A stretch of 64,000 nucleotides of DNA from Dipylidium caninum (taxonomy: Eukaryota > Platyhelminthes > Cestoda > Cyclophyllidea > Dipylidiidae), in contig QEYB01001312.1 of the NCBI GenBank assembly GCA_017562135.1, positions 248,001 through 312,000 of the forward strand, given 5' to 3'. Position 1 is the first letter of the stretch. Each line of letters begins with the position of its first letter. Of the stretch, positions 22,201 to 35,300 are shown one piece after another. The position numbers were made by a program, and so were the translations under genes. The notes below the pieces were generated by a model, which was not told the origin of the DNA, did no database searches, and was given only the letters and a program-made list of their open reading frames with translations.

Positions 22201-25101
22201 TCAGTAGATTCTGTCACCGCGGACGAAGTTTCATAGAGATCGTGTCCTGTCCACTGCACTCCGAGCCGAACGGACGGGGGAGAGAAGGAGGACGCCCGAC
22301 CTCGTGGAATGCGCCGAGGTGGCTCAGAGAAATGGCAACTAAATTTTGAAAAGCGACTTCTGGCAGACACTTAACTGAGCAGGCTTCCCGCTCTGCCGAC
22401 GTGGTCTCATCCAGCGGGCTGCGCGCCCCCCGGGCCGCAAATAATTCCATGTCGGTGCGGCCGTTTGGGACGGCCGGAGGAGGCTCGGGGCGAAGGGAGC
22501 CAGAGAGGACGTACACTGTCGGCGAGACAATGTGGAACCTTTACCGGTGGCAATGAACTCCCTTGTTTTGCCGATTTACCAGAGTGCTGACAGGTTGTTT
22601 TGACAGTCGACTTCATAGGAATTTTCCCGTTTGGTATCCCCCATTTGACCTAAGTGATTGGAATGAACATTGAATTGTTTGAAAGCCCCACAATTTCTCC
22701 CCATTTATGTCCGTATTCATGGTAGAAATCGCGCTTTTATGGGGGAAACGAGTTTGTAAACAGAGTGGCGAATCCGGCCGGGGGGTCGCGTCCCGAGCCC
22801 CGCGCCAAGCCCCCGCGCGGCGTGGCGGGCGGGAGTCGCCAGGCCGCTACGAGGTGGCGATAAACGCCAGGCAAAAAGGCGTAATGCCGAGGGGAATAGA
22901 TATTAGTTTACTGACGGTTAAGTGGGAAATGCGCCTCACTGCGCTTCCGCATCGTCGTCCGAGGGCTTCCTCCTCAAACACAGCGCGGCTTCCGGCTATT
23001 CCCGGCAGCCTGCGAAGTCGGCGGAAGACGAAGGAGCTCCGCGAGAGTGGCAAGTGCAGCCTGTTGGAGGCAGGGCATGGAACGGCACGCCACGGGATTG
23101 GATTCAGACGAGCCTCTCGAAGGTGGAGTGATCTAAAGGCTTCCGCAAGCAGGATGTTTCCCAGCCTGAACTTTTCCGCCAAATGCCATTTGCGCTCGAG
23201 CCAGAAAAAATAGGCGAAAGTGCAGAACTTTAGAATGCTAAAACGTCTACGTGATTCACTCGAGGCGTGAGGGAAAAAGACGTTGATTGAGCAATAAGTC
23301 ACTTCGCCTTTGCGGTGATTCTCCGCAAGTTTGTGTGCACATTCTTCACGAAGCACACAATTCCGTCCAGCAGGGTCCGACGGAGAAGCCATGGGCTGGA
23401 ATCAGCAAGCTCCAACGGCGCTGCCTCAGTGTAGCATTTGCAGGTGCTTGGGCGCTGGCGTGACTGCGAAATTATGGCACTCACCGAACGATGACAGGTT
23501 TGACACCTACTCAAAACTATGTGAGGCATTTATAGCAGCAGGAGGTTATCATATCGTCGAGGTCTGCGTCCTGCGAGGACCAACTATGGGAACGCCAACT
23601 CGGTCCGGCGTCAGTTGTCAATCGGGGACGTGGCGTCTGCGGGGAAGGCGAAGGTGAGCGCAAGGCAACACGCCCACTAGACAGGTTGACAACTTTTCAA
23701 AACAGAGCTCGATGACAACGACCACCGCCAGCAGACGGCCACAGCAGTGATTCCCACCGGGGCTGCAGCCGAAGTGACGCCAAACCTCTAAAGCCTAACC
23801 TTCGCCCACCTCTTTGCTTTTGCGCTGCGCCAGACTTCGAAGTGGACGCTTGCTCAACTACGTCTGCGACGCAGCTCCACCGGCGGATGTGGAGGAGGTG
23901 ACAGAAGTCCACAATTGTGCCCCCCAGTCTTCCCTCGCCTCTTTCCTCGGTGAGGCGGGCGCACTTCACAAAGGCCATCTCGTAAATCGTCCAACTCGAA
24001 ACCTGAGACCCCAACCCAATGGCACCGAGCTACCAACCCCCACTTCAATGCGCGAGGCGCCTTCACCGTCCACCCACACCCAGTTCTCCGACGCGTGACC
24101 ACGGCATTTCGAAGCATTCTCTTTCGGTGGGACGAGAGTGTAGCCAGATCTCGTGTCAATGTGGACTCGTCGTCCGAGGAATCCGCTGTTCCATATGCGT
24201 CTCGCACTAATTCAAAACAGAAGACCAATCGTAGGTTGACAGGGTGCAGTCAGGCGGTGGCAGACAGAGGACGAGCATGCCCGGTGCCGAGCATTCGAAA
24301 GGGTCACCTGTCAGCTCTTCCGAATGCGGCGCACGGGTTGAGTTTCCTGCGCCAACTGAAGGGGCTAATGAAAATCGCGTTGCGTACACGTCGGCTGCGT
24401 CGGGCGGAGAGGAATCCAGACGGGGTGGAGGCGATTTCCCTCGTGGGAGCGTGCTCTGATGCTCGTCTCAAAAAACAGAGGCATTTACAACCGCCTGCCT
24501 ACGTGACTTGGGGGTTGGATGAAGCGCAGGAGGGTGCAACAAATGACGTGCTCCAGTCAACTTGGCATTTCGCCCATAGGGTAATGGAATCACTGCCATT
24601 AAAGACAGCGAACAGCAGGGCGAGAGACTGCTGGCACGACTGACCGCCCACCCGCCCACCCGCCCGCCACCTCTTTCCTCCCCCATACTCCCGCCACCAC
24701 CACCACCACCACCCCCCCCACCTCAGCGCCGCAATAATTCCTGATCCTCGAGACTCACTGGCACCGGACGACTGCCGAGATGATCTCACACCTTGTGGCT
24801 GAATGTCAAGCAAATTTTGTCCGATCGTCGTTCTTTTGGTCTTCTGCTCTTCTCCACCGCGGTAAAAAACGCGTGCTGCAAACCTAATGGACTCAGATGG
24901 GGAATCGGGGAGAGAGGGGACAAATGCACTCGAGGATTTGCCTTTGTAAAAGTCTGTTCCGAGTATTCTGGTGACAAGGACTGGTGGGAGACGAGGGCAA
25001 GTCCGCTTCCTGGCCTCGGCTGCACTCCGCAGGACCACAGTGGCGGTGGTGGCGGCCGTGGCGGCGGCGGCGGCAGAAATGGGGAACGGGGCGAAGGTGA
25101 C

Positions 25102-25140
25102 AGGGGGCGGGGACGGGGACGGGGACGGGGACGGGGGCGG
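25102..25140 (+). repeat. (GGGGAC)n G-rich minisatellite
   Basis: About five GGGGAC units with closely spaced G4 runs. The motif can form a G-quadruplex in principle. Confidence 0.9.
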
Positions 25141-25373
25141 CGCGAGGAGGATGTCAGTGCACATAAACGCCGAAAAATGCAATATCAGGCCAAGAGGATG
25201 GGGCCGAATTTACCACGCTGACACCCATGTTCACATTCCTTCCGCTCGGCCAAATCGAGTGGACAACAAGTCAAATCACGTTTAGTTGGGTCTAAGGAGA
25301 AAAAGATCCGTCGGCGGGCCGTGATTTTCGACCAGTCCGACCTGAAGATTCCGGGGAGAAGGGAAGGAGGGAA

Positions 25374-25375
25374 TA

Positions 25376-25406
<31 letters not shown>

Positions 25407-25407
25407 C
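25374..25407. repeat. (AC)n(AG)n compound microsatellite
   Basis: About ten AC units followed by about eight AG units, read directly. Confidence 0.9.
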
Positions 25408-28400
25408 ATTAGATTTACGATGGCCCCAAAATAGCACAAGAATTGGGAGTTAATATTCTTGCATTTTATGGTAGCTACACGCCGTAAGACCGTGAAAAAA
25501 ACGGGGAACAGATGACGAGATAATGTGGGAAATGCGCGTCTTGCACCGCGGATGCTCCAAACACCCTCCCCGCCCCTCCTCGCGCCTCCCCACCCCCCCC
25601 TCCCCGATTCTCAGCATTTAAGCTTTTGATGTCCGATTCACCGCCGGGCTGTCCAGACCTCCGAAGTCGCCTGGCCGCGGGGGCGAATAACTCGGTTGAA
25701 CTCCGTTGTCTGCGAGCGCAAAAGTGGCTCAAGCGTCCCCATGGCAACTTGATGCGGACCTCCTGGGCTGGAAGGCGGCGATCGTGGACGCGCACCCGCC
25801 TGCCCAACTTCCCCCCGCTCACCGCCCGTCGTCTCATCACCCGCCGTGGGTGACGAGACCATAAAGAACGGCCGTCGTAACGCGTGCGATAACATGGCAA
25901 CAGTTGGCCATTCGCCTCAGTCGTATCAGAGTGAATAATTAAAGAGACGAGGGTCCGGGTGCCGGGATGCTGGGATGCCGGGAGGCTCTCTTTTCCGCCT
26001 CATTCTGCCCAGCTGGGGGGGGGGATGGAGGGGGGACAACGTGCTGCTCTGACACCAACACCGGGCGGATGTGACACCGCGAAGGTGGCTTAAGTCGACG
26101 ACGGGGAGGAAGTGGCGACGACCTGCCCGGGCAGGCGCCCTGCGGCCTGACAAGGCGCAGGGATTAGCACAAGCACGGGCGTAAATCTGGTCAGTCCACA
26201 CAAGAGAGCAAAAGACGACCTCCCGGGCCGAGCTAAGGGGAACAAGGGCACGAGGCATGCTGCCGACCGGACGAGCGCCCCCGTCCCCGTTTCCTCCGTG
26301 TTGCAGGGCGTCCACCACCTTGCTTTTGGTGCAACAGCGCTGGGCACTGGAGAAGTGGTGGGCGAAGCTACAATGTCACAATCGAGCCACCAATGCAAAA
26401 AAAGGTGAATCAAGTTGAATGTCAAGTAAACGTGTGTTAGCTTAAGTTACTATTTCGGTGATGCAGAATGTGTGTTCGTGTTTGTGTTTCTCATTCCGAG
26501 GCTAAATTTGAACTGGGGCAGGAAGAGGCACTTGGAAGGTGGCAGTCATATGCCCAGAAATGTTGCACATGCGTCCGTAGAACCAGGGGCTCTCGTCCCG
26601 GCGTTTGGGAAGGGAGGCTATTCACGGACGTGTTCACCCGCCGCTCGACGAGGGGGCAGGCGGAAGGGCTCGTGGTGCAATGGCCCTCCCGACTGTTCCT
26701 CGGGTTGAGCAGCGCCGCAGAGTCCTCTCCACTGGCGGTGAGGAGGCTCCTTCCCCTCGTTCCTCTCAGCCACTCAATATGGAATCCTCTTTCGTCCTTC
26801 GCTGCTGCCGTCTGGCGCCAACTCAACTTTTTGCCACCGCCCGACTCGCCTTGGGGCAGATTTAGGCTCTCCGTGCTGGGCATCGTCGGGTCTCTTGGAT
26901 GGGGAATGTAACCGATTAGAGGATTTCTCCCAGCCTTAATTCAACAAAAAACGTGGGAAATTGAAAAAAGGGAGGCACTTTGCAAACACACACACACACG
27001 AGAGCTTTCTGAAATTTAATGGCCCAACTTCAGGCTTTCTAGAAGGAAGGAGAATGAGTGACTTGGCAAAAAAGAGGACGGTTTGAAATGCATTTGGTTC
27101 CATTGGACGTACACTTGGAAAATTTGGCATTCCGCCTTCTGCATCAAAGAGCCAGTGCCAATTGCAGAGTAGTGAGCGTGGAGATTCCGTCGTGGGCGGA
27201 GGCTACCTCTCCCTCGAGCTTCCACATTTCACCTGCCGCGGAGGAGATGGGAGACTGTCATGAAGAGGGAATCACTCCCCTTCCCTTAACAGCACAAAAA
27301 TGTCCCGTTTTGCCTCTCAAACATACACCGCGGCAGCTCAGCTTTCGCGCCTGACAGGTTCCCCTACTCCTCCACCCTCCAGGGCGCATGTCTTTTCGCC
27401 CTTTCTCGGAGACCTCCACTCGACCGGCGGCGGCTCGATGTGCTCTGGTGCCCCCCTTGGAGGTGTGAGAAGCTGACTCGGGGCGGGAATGGGGAATGGG
27501 GAGAGGAAAGGTGGTTCAAGTGACAAAGAATTGACAAATGGCGACACTTAATGAGAACTGCCGCGTGGAGGCTGTCGCATTAATACCTGGAGGGGTTTTC
27601 ACTGAGGCTGGTCATTATCCCCCACAATCCCCGAATTGACATTGAGATTGTAGACCGGCTGCTCGTCTGCGCAAGTCATTACGGCTCTCGGACCCACATT
27701 ATCGGTGTGAAAGCAGGCAGATTTAACGCCCGAGGCGGTGCAGTCTTCGTGGTCCCTTCTCCCCGGCCCTGGGCGAATCGGAATGTCCGCGCCACAGTCC
27801 TCTCAATCTTGAAGTGAGGGCCTAAGGGAGCATTTGTCACACTACTACCGCGACAGGCTTTTCCACAGACATCTTCCATCCCAACTCCCTCTTCCCCCCG
27901 CTTCCCCAGAAAATGCCCGTTTTTTTGGCAATGCCATCAACAGAACACTGCGGATAGTCAGGGCGAAGAACCTCCGTGGTCACCGGCTCGTTGTTGGAAG
28001 CGGACTTGTCCGACAATTCATTAAAGACACAGCTCGCCTCACAGGCTCTCCCCTTCTGGCCACTGTCTCTCTCCGTTCGTGGGAGTGCGGCCTCTCCACT
28101 CACAGTGGCTTATTCAAGCTACCTCAGAACCACGTGCCTTTTGCCCCGGGGTCTGCCAATTTAGCTTGGCGTAGTCACGTCAAGGTTGTCGGACGATGGA
28201 GAGCTCCTCCCACGTCCGCGCTCTCTCCCGCTTGCGGCCCTCTGGGGAGCGGGGGGGGGGGCGGCGATTGACAGAGTCTGTTTTCATCTTGTCAAACGCC
28301 CGCGCTGGACTTGTCGCGGTGCACAGTCAGAGTCAACTGGCCCTTGTCTCAGTGGTGAGACCTGAACGAGCTCGTGTGGGCCCACGCCACATATTTGAAT

Positions 28401-31400
28401 GCTTCAGCTGCTATTCCGGCGGAATTCGGTCTGGTTGACTGGTGAAGTCACTCTGCTGCGTGTTGATAAGAGTTAGACACGAAATAGTGTGCAGGTCGAC
28501 GAAATTGTCGAAGCGCAGTCCCCTCGAAGCCCTGAACTCCGTCACCTCCGAAAGTGCGGCGGAAGCTGGCAGAGGGGCGAATAAGTGCCCGCAGACTATC
28601 AGTCGAGGGCGAAAAGCCCGGTCACAGGCGATATTAAAGGCAGATGCAAGTCAGAGGGCTTTTTTCTCGGGTGAACAAGGAAATATCTCACACGACTTCT
28701 CTGGCATTTATTGTAAAGCAGATTTGCTCTCCTTCTCCCCCCTCCCCCAACACTGCGAAATCTCACGTTGTCATCATTCCACTCCCACAACCGGTACAAC
28801 ATTAATAAAATCCTCATCTCTGGAAAGGTGGCCTCTTATTGAACTCTACAACAACCATTAAGTGTGCTTTTAATGTGAAATCTATTCAATGAAGCAGCTA
28901 CTACGTCGAAACCATTAAGTTCCTCTGAAGATCAGAAGGAATTGGAGGCTTGTAGGACCCGAGGGAGGAGGAGACGACCGCCCTAATGCGCTGTAAGAGC
29001 GTAAAAACGGCCTCCAGGCTGACAGTGAAGGAAGACTGATTTCAAGGACTTTGGCGGCGACGGGAAGTGCCTGAGCGACGGTGGAGGTGGATCAGGTTGG
29101 CGGCTCGGAGCACGACGACCTCCCCCGTGGAGTCCACGCCGTGCGGAGAAGAGAGCCAGTCTGTGGAGGAGGAGGAGCGTGAAGGCGACGAGGACGAAGG
29201 TGGTTATTCGCGGAGTTGTCGGTCTCCCCGGCGTGTCGCTCTCCTCAAAGTTGAATGGCAGGGAAATGAGGCAATTCTTCACAGCCCCGCGTTGAATGCT
29301 CGTCCAGAGGGCCGAGGTGCGGCTAGTTAACGCCGACAAGTCGATGGGCGAGGTCGGAGCAGGGCGTGAACGGACTCACCGACCGTGAAGGCGAGTCGAC
29401 ACTATCCACTACCTTTGACGATTCTGGGCTAGATTCTTAGGGTGTTTAGACGTTTGCCGGTGCTACTGGTCGAACACCGCCTCCACCTCACAAAGAGTCG
29501 TTTCACCTAGCAGACGAGCATCGAGGCAAAACGGGTCGACTCAATTCAGGAAGGCGCTGAATGAACTCGGGTTGACTTACCGCTCCGCCCGAAAGTTGGC
29601 AAATGTGACAAGTCAGTTGAAGTCATCTCCTGGTTTCACACCCTTCGCGGCAATGAAGCGCGGTGCTTTGGCATTTCATCGCCTCTCGATTCACTCTCGT
29701 GGCTACACGCGCCGCCGCCGTCAGGCCAGGCAGCCTGCAAGGCCTCGCGGTGGCCTCCCTCCCTGCGGGGTGATGCTGTCCTTCGGAGGAGTTGGCGAGG
29801 CTGTAGGAGAGAGAGTGGGAGAGGAATACCATTTCCTGGCAGGCACGCCTCAGTATCCCCTGGCCTCGTGGGCAAATGTCGCGACTGCTGGTGTCCCCCT
29901 GCGTGGAGGGTCGAGATTGTGTCGCAGAATCGGCCAGTCTTCGCACGTGAGGCTCTTAGTTGGATGGGATCCGTGCACGCAGGAAGTGGGCCTGGGACCG
30001 GGCCAGCTGTGGGCCCGAGAGGGCTGAGTGTCCACGGCAAGGGGGACGAGGACATCTGGCGGACAAATGACGGCTAACCAGGGCATCGCGTTGGGCTCTT
30101 TCGATGCACTCGGTGACTCCTCAGGGCCTCTGGTTCCACATACACTTCCCCAGTCCCTTTCTCCGAGGCCCGCGAACCTCGGACCCATCGCGCTGGAGCG
30201 GCCGACACCGCCACCGCGTCCCGTTTCAAGGCACCGCTAAGCAGAGACACGATGGAAGCCCCTGAATTGGAGGCAGAGAGGGGGAGAGAGAGGGCGGGAG
30301 AGGAATGCAGTGGCCGGATCGGTGCGAACCACTCGGACATTAGGGAGTCTTTGATATGCGAAGCAAAGTGAGGAACAGTTGAACGGCAGATGTTGCCGCT
30401 TGCCGGTTAAGGGAGGAAGATAAACGACACACCCGCCATGTGTATCGGGTTGAAAGAGTATGAGGAATTTGCGCAGAAGCGAGAAAACATCAGCAGGAAG
30501 TGACCTGGCGGGGTTGGGAGAGTGGAGCTATACCGCTTAAGGTCATTGGGAGGATGGATTATCAGGCGGAGAGAGGAGGATTTATCGGTCGTGACCCGCT
30601 GACCAAGATCCAAATCGTGTAGCCATTGCAGCAAAGTACGCGCACTTCTTCGTCCATGTCAAGAGGCGGGTGTAACGGTCAGGTGAGTTTTCGTCAGGCT
30701 AAAATGTGTGTTCCGTAAATAACAGGAGCTATTCCCGTCATTTCGAAGTTGTTAACTAAAATCCCAAAGATTTCTGCAGAAAAGGAAGCGTCGGTTGACA
30801 GGCACGTCATCCGCACGCAACGTGTCATTTCAGCGCTGTCATGTGACGCAGCCTGGGAGGCAGCGGCGAAGCGTCGATGCGTGGTGGGCTTCACGGAGGA
30901 TTTCACCCCCTGCAGGGAGGAAGTCACCCGCCAAAGACTACGAGGCGGGGAGTGGCGAGGCAGAAGCTGCAACCGTCGAATTGGCTGGCCATAGGAGTTG
31001 ACGCAGTTCGCAGACCGATGGAGAACTTGGTTGGCGCGAGGGATTTTGGAGCATTTGAGAGAAAACTGCGTGAGCGCGAACGTTGACACGGCCTCAGCGG
31101 GAAGCGCTCCGCCGCACCGCTGGTGCCAGCAGACTCCTACGGCTTGTCATAAAGTCTTTATTGTCACACTCACACACACACGCACACACGCATGGACGCA
31201 TGCGCCGTCTCGCCCTCTTGCATATTTCATGCGCTGTGCCAGAGAGCAGTCGGGGCGGGTGTGTGTTTGAGCGGGAGCGTGTGACCGCCGACGTGGGGAG
31301 CGCATTGCATACGGAGGGTTTGTAGACTCGTCTGTTCTTCTCCGGCCGTCGGGCGAGTCGTTGCCGCGTTCGTCTGCCCCATCGCCCGCCAGGGCAGATA

Positions 31401-31494
31401 GCAGGTGATCAGTAGCCTCAGCGCCGTGGCACCTCGCACCACCTCCTCGTCCGCCGAGGCACCAGGGACCATTTGCGCCCGAAGCCTTCGCTAC

Positions 31495-32322
31495 TTATGC
31501 ACGCTCCCCCCACACAACGGACGAGGGACGAGGAGAGAGGCTGCAGTCACCGGCGTGGAAAGGACCAAGTTGTGTTTGCCCTGTGTCTTCCAGAATGGCT
31601 TGACTCACCCGAGGAAGACGCGTGACCGCGTCTGCCCATCGTCGCTGAGTGCCCCGCCCCCTCTGCCACTTTGTCCGCCCACCTGCCCGCTGGCCTGCCC
31701 ATCCGCCCGTCCGCCCGTGTGCCTCACTGACTGACTGACTGCCTGCCTGGCTGGCTGGCTGGCTGGCTGACTTCTCCCCCCAAGCCATCGTCACTGCTGC
31801 ATTGTCATCGCCAGCATCTGTCTGCGGAGGGTCGTCGAGGGCCGTAGAGGGCCGTGAAGGCAGAGGGGCGGGCCGTCGTAATAATGCAGACCCGCTGGTT
31901 TTGACGCGTGGAGGTGGCAGCCTCGAGGCGAAGAGCAGGCAGCAGGCAACATGCGAGGGTGGTGTGAGTTGCCGTTTTGGCGCCACGGTGACGGAAGTTG
32001 GGCGAAGACTTGTGCGCACGAGGGTGACTCGCCAACCGGCCCCGAGGTGTGCGGTGGAGCTGGCGGTAGCGAAGGGCCGACAGTCAGCGTCGTGTTGCAG
32101 CGTGGAGCGGGGACGGGAACGGGGCGGGGGTGGGAGCGGGACCTCGTAGGAGACAGGAGTGGGAGGTGCCTTGGACTTCGCGTCGGGGCTGGTGCATGAT
32201 GAAGTGGGTGGAGGCTGTGGAGGTTCTGCCGTCGGCGAGTGACGGCGTGGCGACGCGACTGGATGACTGTTTGCGCTGACGTCGACGGCGGCGTCTGGAG
32301 CTGCCGTGCGCCGTGAAGACAA
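31495..32322 (-). other. Long unassigned ORF, Pro/Ser/Ala-rich
   Basis: 275 codons open on the minus strand, opening with a non-ATG codon. The first half is rich in Pro, Ser and Arg (for example VSYEVPLPPPPRSRPR). The later part reads through the GGCT array as SQPASQAGSQSVSE. No domain is recognised. Another minus frame is open over most of the same stretch (31,791-32,393), which suggests the openness reflects base composition. It could be one exon of a disordered protein. Confidence 0.15.
31724..31771. repeat. GACT / GCCT / GGCT tetranucleotide array
   Basis: Contiguous variants of a four-base unit: GACT three times, GCCT twice, then GGCT about five times. This is a microsatellite evolving by single-base change of the unit. 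Confidence 0.85.
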
Positions 32323-35300
32323 ATTACGCAGACGCGACCACGAGAAATGTCAGACGCAATGTTCAAGACGTTGTACCGCCTTATTTCATACACCTCCCGT
32401 AATTTCCTCGCCCTCTTTGTCCGCCCCCTCGTCTTTTCACAGTCTTTTACGTTAGAACGCTAAATTGCGATTTTATCTTCACTTTACGGAGGCATCGTCT
32501 CCACTACACAGCCATGAGTGCTCCAACGTTTCTCCGTGCTCTTGGCAATTAGCCCGTGGAAGGCTAGTTGGACGGTCAGTAGACAGGAAGTTTAGTCTCT
32601 TTTCTGACGTTGTGGCTCAGGATAATTTGTGGCCTCGTTCCTCGGTGTCCCTGCGCCACTCTGAAAAATCCACTTTGCAGCCTCCAAGGTGGCCGAAAGA
32701 GTGGTCACTGCGTCCCTCACGCCTTATTTGTCAAGCAGATGTCCTAAATTCGTCCGCGGCAAGTGGTGTCGGATTCATACTGTCTGGGCGGCCAGGAACC
32801 TTTCCTCCTTTTCCGCCCTGATGAGAACCCAGAGCTTCACCCTCCTTTTGGACGTTAGTTTGGCCGAAACTCCCTCCTCCTTCATTTGTCGCCTGCTTTT
32901 GCTTCTTCGTTGCCGCCGCCTTTTAGTTGCTACCAGCAGGAGAAGCACACAGCGTCGGTGATTGCCAAACTCGCCCGTCGACCCGCTGCTCCCGCACCGC
33001 CCCGGAGAGCCGTGTGGTCCTCGCACTTCGACGTGTCTTCCCTCTGCTCGGAGGCCGGTTGCGGCGAAGGCCTCGCAAGGCGAGGAGGCATTTGTTGTTC
33101 TGCGCTGGGAGAAGGCACCTCGATGTCTGCCAGGCGGCGCGGAGGGAGAGCTGCGGAGGAGAAGATGCCATTCTTCGACTGCCCCTCAAGCATGGGTGGA
33201 GACGAAGGGGGAGCGCGGAGCGCTGAGAACATAAGCGATACCACATTTTCAACTTGTCTGACTCGGTTAGGACAAATGAAGCTCTTGCGCTCCGGTACTG
33301 CAAATTCCGCGGTCTAAGTCCATCAAGCAGAGCCTCTGTCGGCGTGGGGCGTGTCTTCAAACGCGACTCCAACGGAATGCCTGAATCCTCAGTCGCTTTG
33401 AGTGGCGTCGCCCGAATCTTTTGTCCCTTCGTCTGCGTTGATGGCGGCAGGTGAGAACGAAGGATGAAAGCTCTTCGCCTACAACTACAGCAACTACGGC
33501 GACGCCCTTCCATGGCTGAGGCGAATGGAGCCAGGCCTTCTGGTCGGCCGGACAGTCATTCTTTGGCGAATTCAGTGACGACCTTGCTCGGTTGGAAAGA
33601 CCGTCTTGGCGCACATCTCCATGCGCTCCGTGTGAGGCAGGTGGTGGTGAGCGGTCCCCTTCAACAGACGGCAGTGGAGGCCACGTGCCGCCTCCTCAAG
33701 AAGACGGACGTGGATGGCAGCCTTCATGCCCACGTGTCCAGCCCGTCTAAACAGTTACTCTAAACGAACGGTTTGTGATGGCGACTCTCCACCAGGCAGC
33801 TGGTTCGAGAAGCTACTTTTATGCTTTCCACCACGGCGGGTGTGGCCCGTCGCCTCGGCACGGCGACAGGAGCACTGCCGCCTCGACCGTGCGTGTCGGA
33901 ATCCCTGTCTCCTGCGGGGCGACATCGGCCGTGGGCGAGATCACCTGGCCCACGCACAGCCCAGGGCAAGGCATCGTGTCCGAGTCCGCGATGAATTAAT
34001 GGGGAAGAGTGGAGGTGACCCGCCGTCGTCCGGCTATTTCGCCTAAAGTACGCACAACTCGGTGGGGTCATAAATTAGTGACAGCGAGGGAGACAGCGCA
34101 TTGCTCTACTGCCTCACCTTCACGCCCTTCCTCCTCCCTGTCGGCCGACGAGCGGTCGCGCAGAAACCCCCTCTTCTGCGTGACCTCTCGAGGTCATCGA
34201 GTTAGGACATAATTTAAGAAATCGTCCGTTTTATTGCAGAGACAGCGTGCCGGTGGGCGCGGTGCCGAGACTCCACCTCGGCCAAAAGAGAATAATGGGC
34301 CTGTGTGTGGAGGAGGTGGTGGCAGGCGCGTTGGCAGACGAGGAACTGCCCGCCCACCCGCGGAGTGCACGACGGCGCTCAGCACCGCACCGCAACACGG
34401 AATGGACACGGACTCGCGGTGGGGGCCTCCTGCCCCCGTTTGGTCGGTTGTCGCGCTTCATCTCCGCGGGGCGCAGTTCTCAAAAAGAGCTTTGGACAAG
34501 TGGTAACTTCGCCCGCTCGACACCTTTCACCTGAAGGCCAAAAACTGCACTCTGGGCCACTTCTGTCCGAAATGACCTCTCAGCGGGGGGGAGGCGGCGG
34601 CGAGGAGCTCGGGTCTCGCCAGAGGTTGGTGCTTTCGTCGGCCTAATCACCACCACTCAGGCGCAAAAGTGGCTCGACAGCTGGAAGCCGGTCGGGGCAG
34701 TTGGCGGTAGAGGCTGTCTTCTCGGCAGTCGGACGAAGTGTCGGCGGGTGGAGGCTTCGCAACAGCCTGGCGCATTGTGTCAGTGAGCGAAAAGGCGGAC
34801 CGTGGAATTCTCAAGACTGTCAGGTTCGCTCCATTATTTTTAATTAAACACAATTGTCAAAACAACCCACCCCTTGACAGATTTTACAGTCCCCTTCTGA
34901 CAGCTGATGTTCGACTTACCCCGTTCTACGCTCGGGAGTGCCTTGGAGGGAAAATAAAACGACATAGGAGAAAAAAACACGGGGCCCAATTGAATTGTTA
35001 CATGTGACAGGTGGAGTAAATCGCCTCCCAGTGTCTCCCGCCGGAGGGGGCGGAGGGGACGGAGGGGAAGGGGAAGGCGACGCTGTAGCAGACGGAAGGG
35101 TTCAGGGCCTTCGCACTGCTCATCGCCCCGCATCCGGTGACGCCGTCCGCCGCCTGGGCGCCATCGACGGCCTTCATTGGGCGATTTGGACGAGGACAGA
35201 CGCCCTCGGAGGGGTCGATGAGCCCGCGTTCCCTCCGCGCCCCGCGTCGCCGCAGAGGGGGACCTGCGCTGCCTCGCCGCCACTTTGGCCAGCCTCCGGA

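Noticed and set aside
22847..23392. 181-codon minus-strand ORF
   Set aside because: No motif, no supporting splice context, and heavily overlapped by plus-strand frames.
24499..25182. 227-codon minus-strand ORF with Ser/Pro, Ala/Thr and Trp runs
   Set aside because: The runs come from GGGGAC, GGC and CCA microsatellites read in one frame. No domain is present.
32815..32830. CTGATGAG as a hammerhead ribozyme core
   Set aside because: The required downstream CGAAA and the pairing arms are absent.
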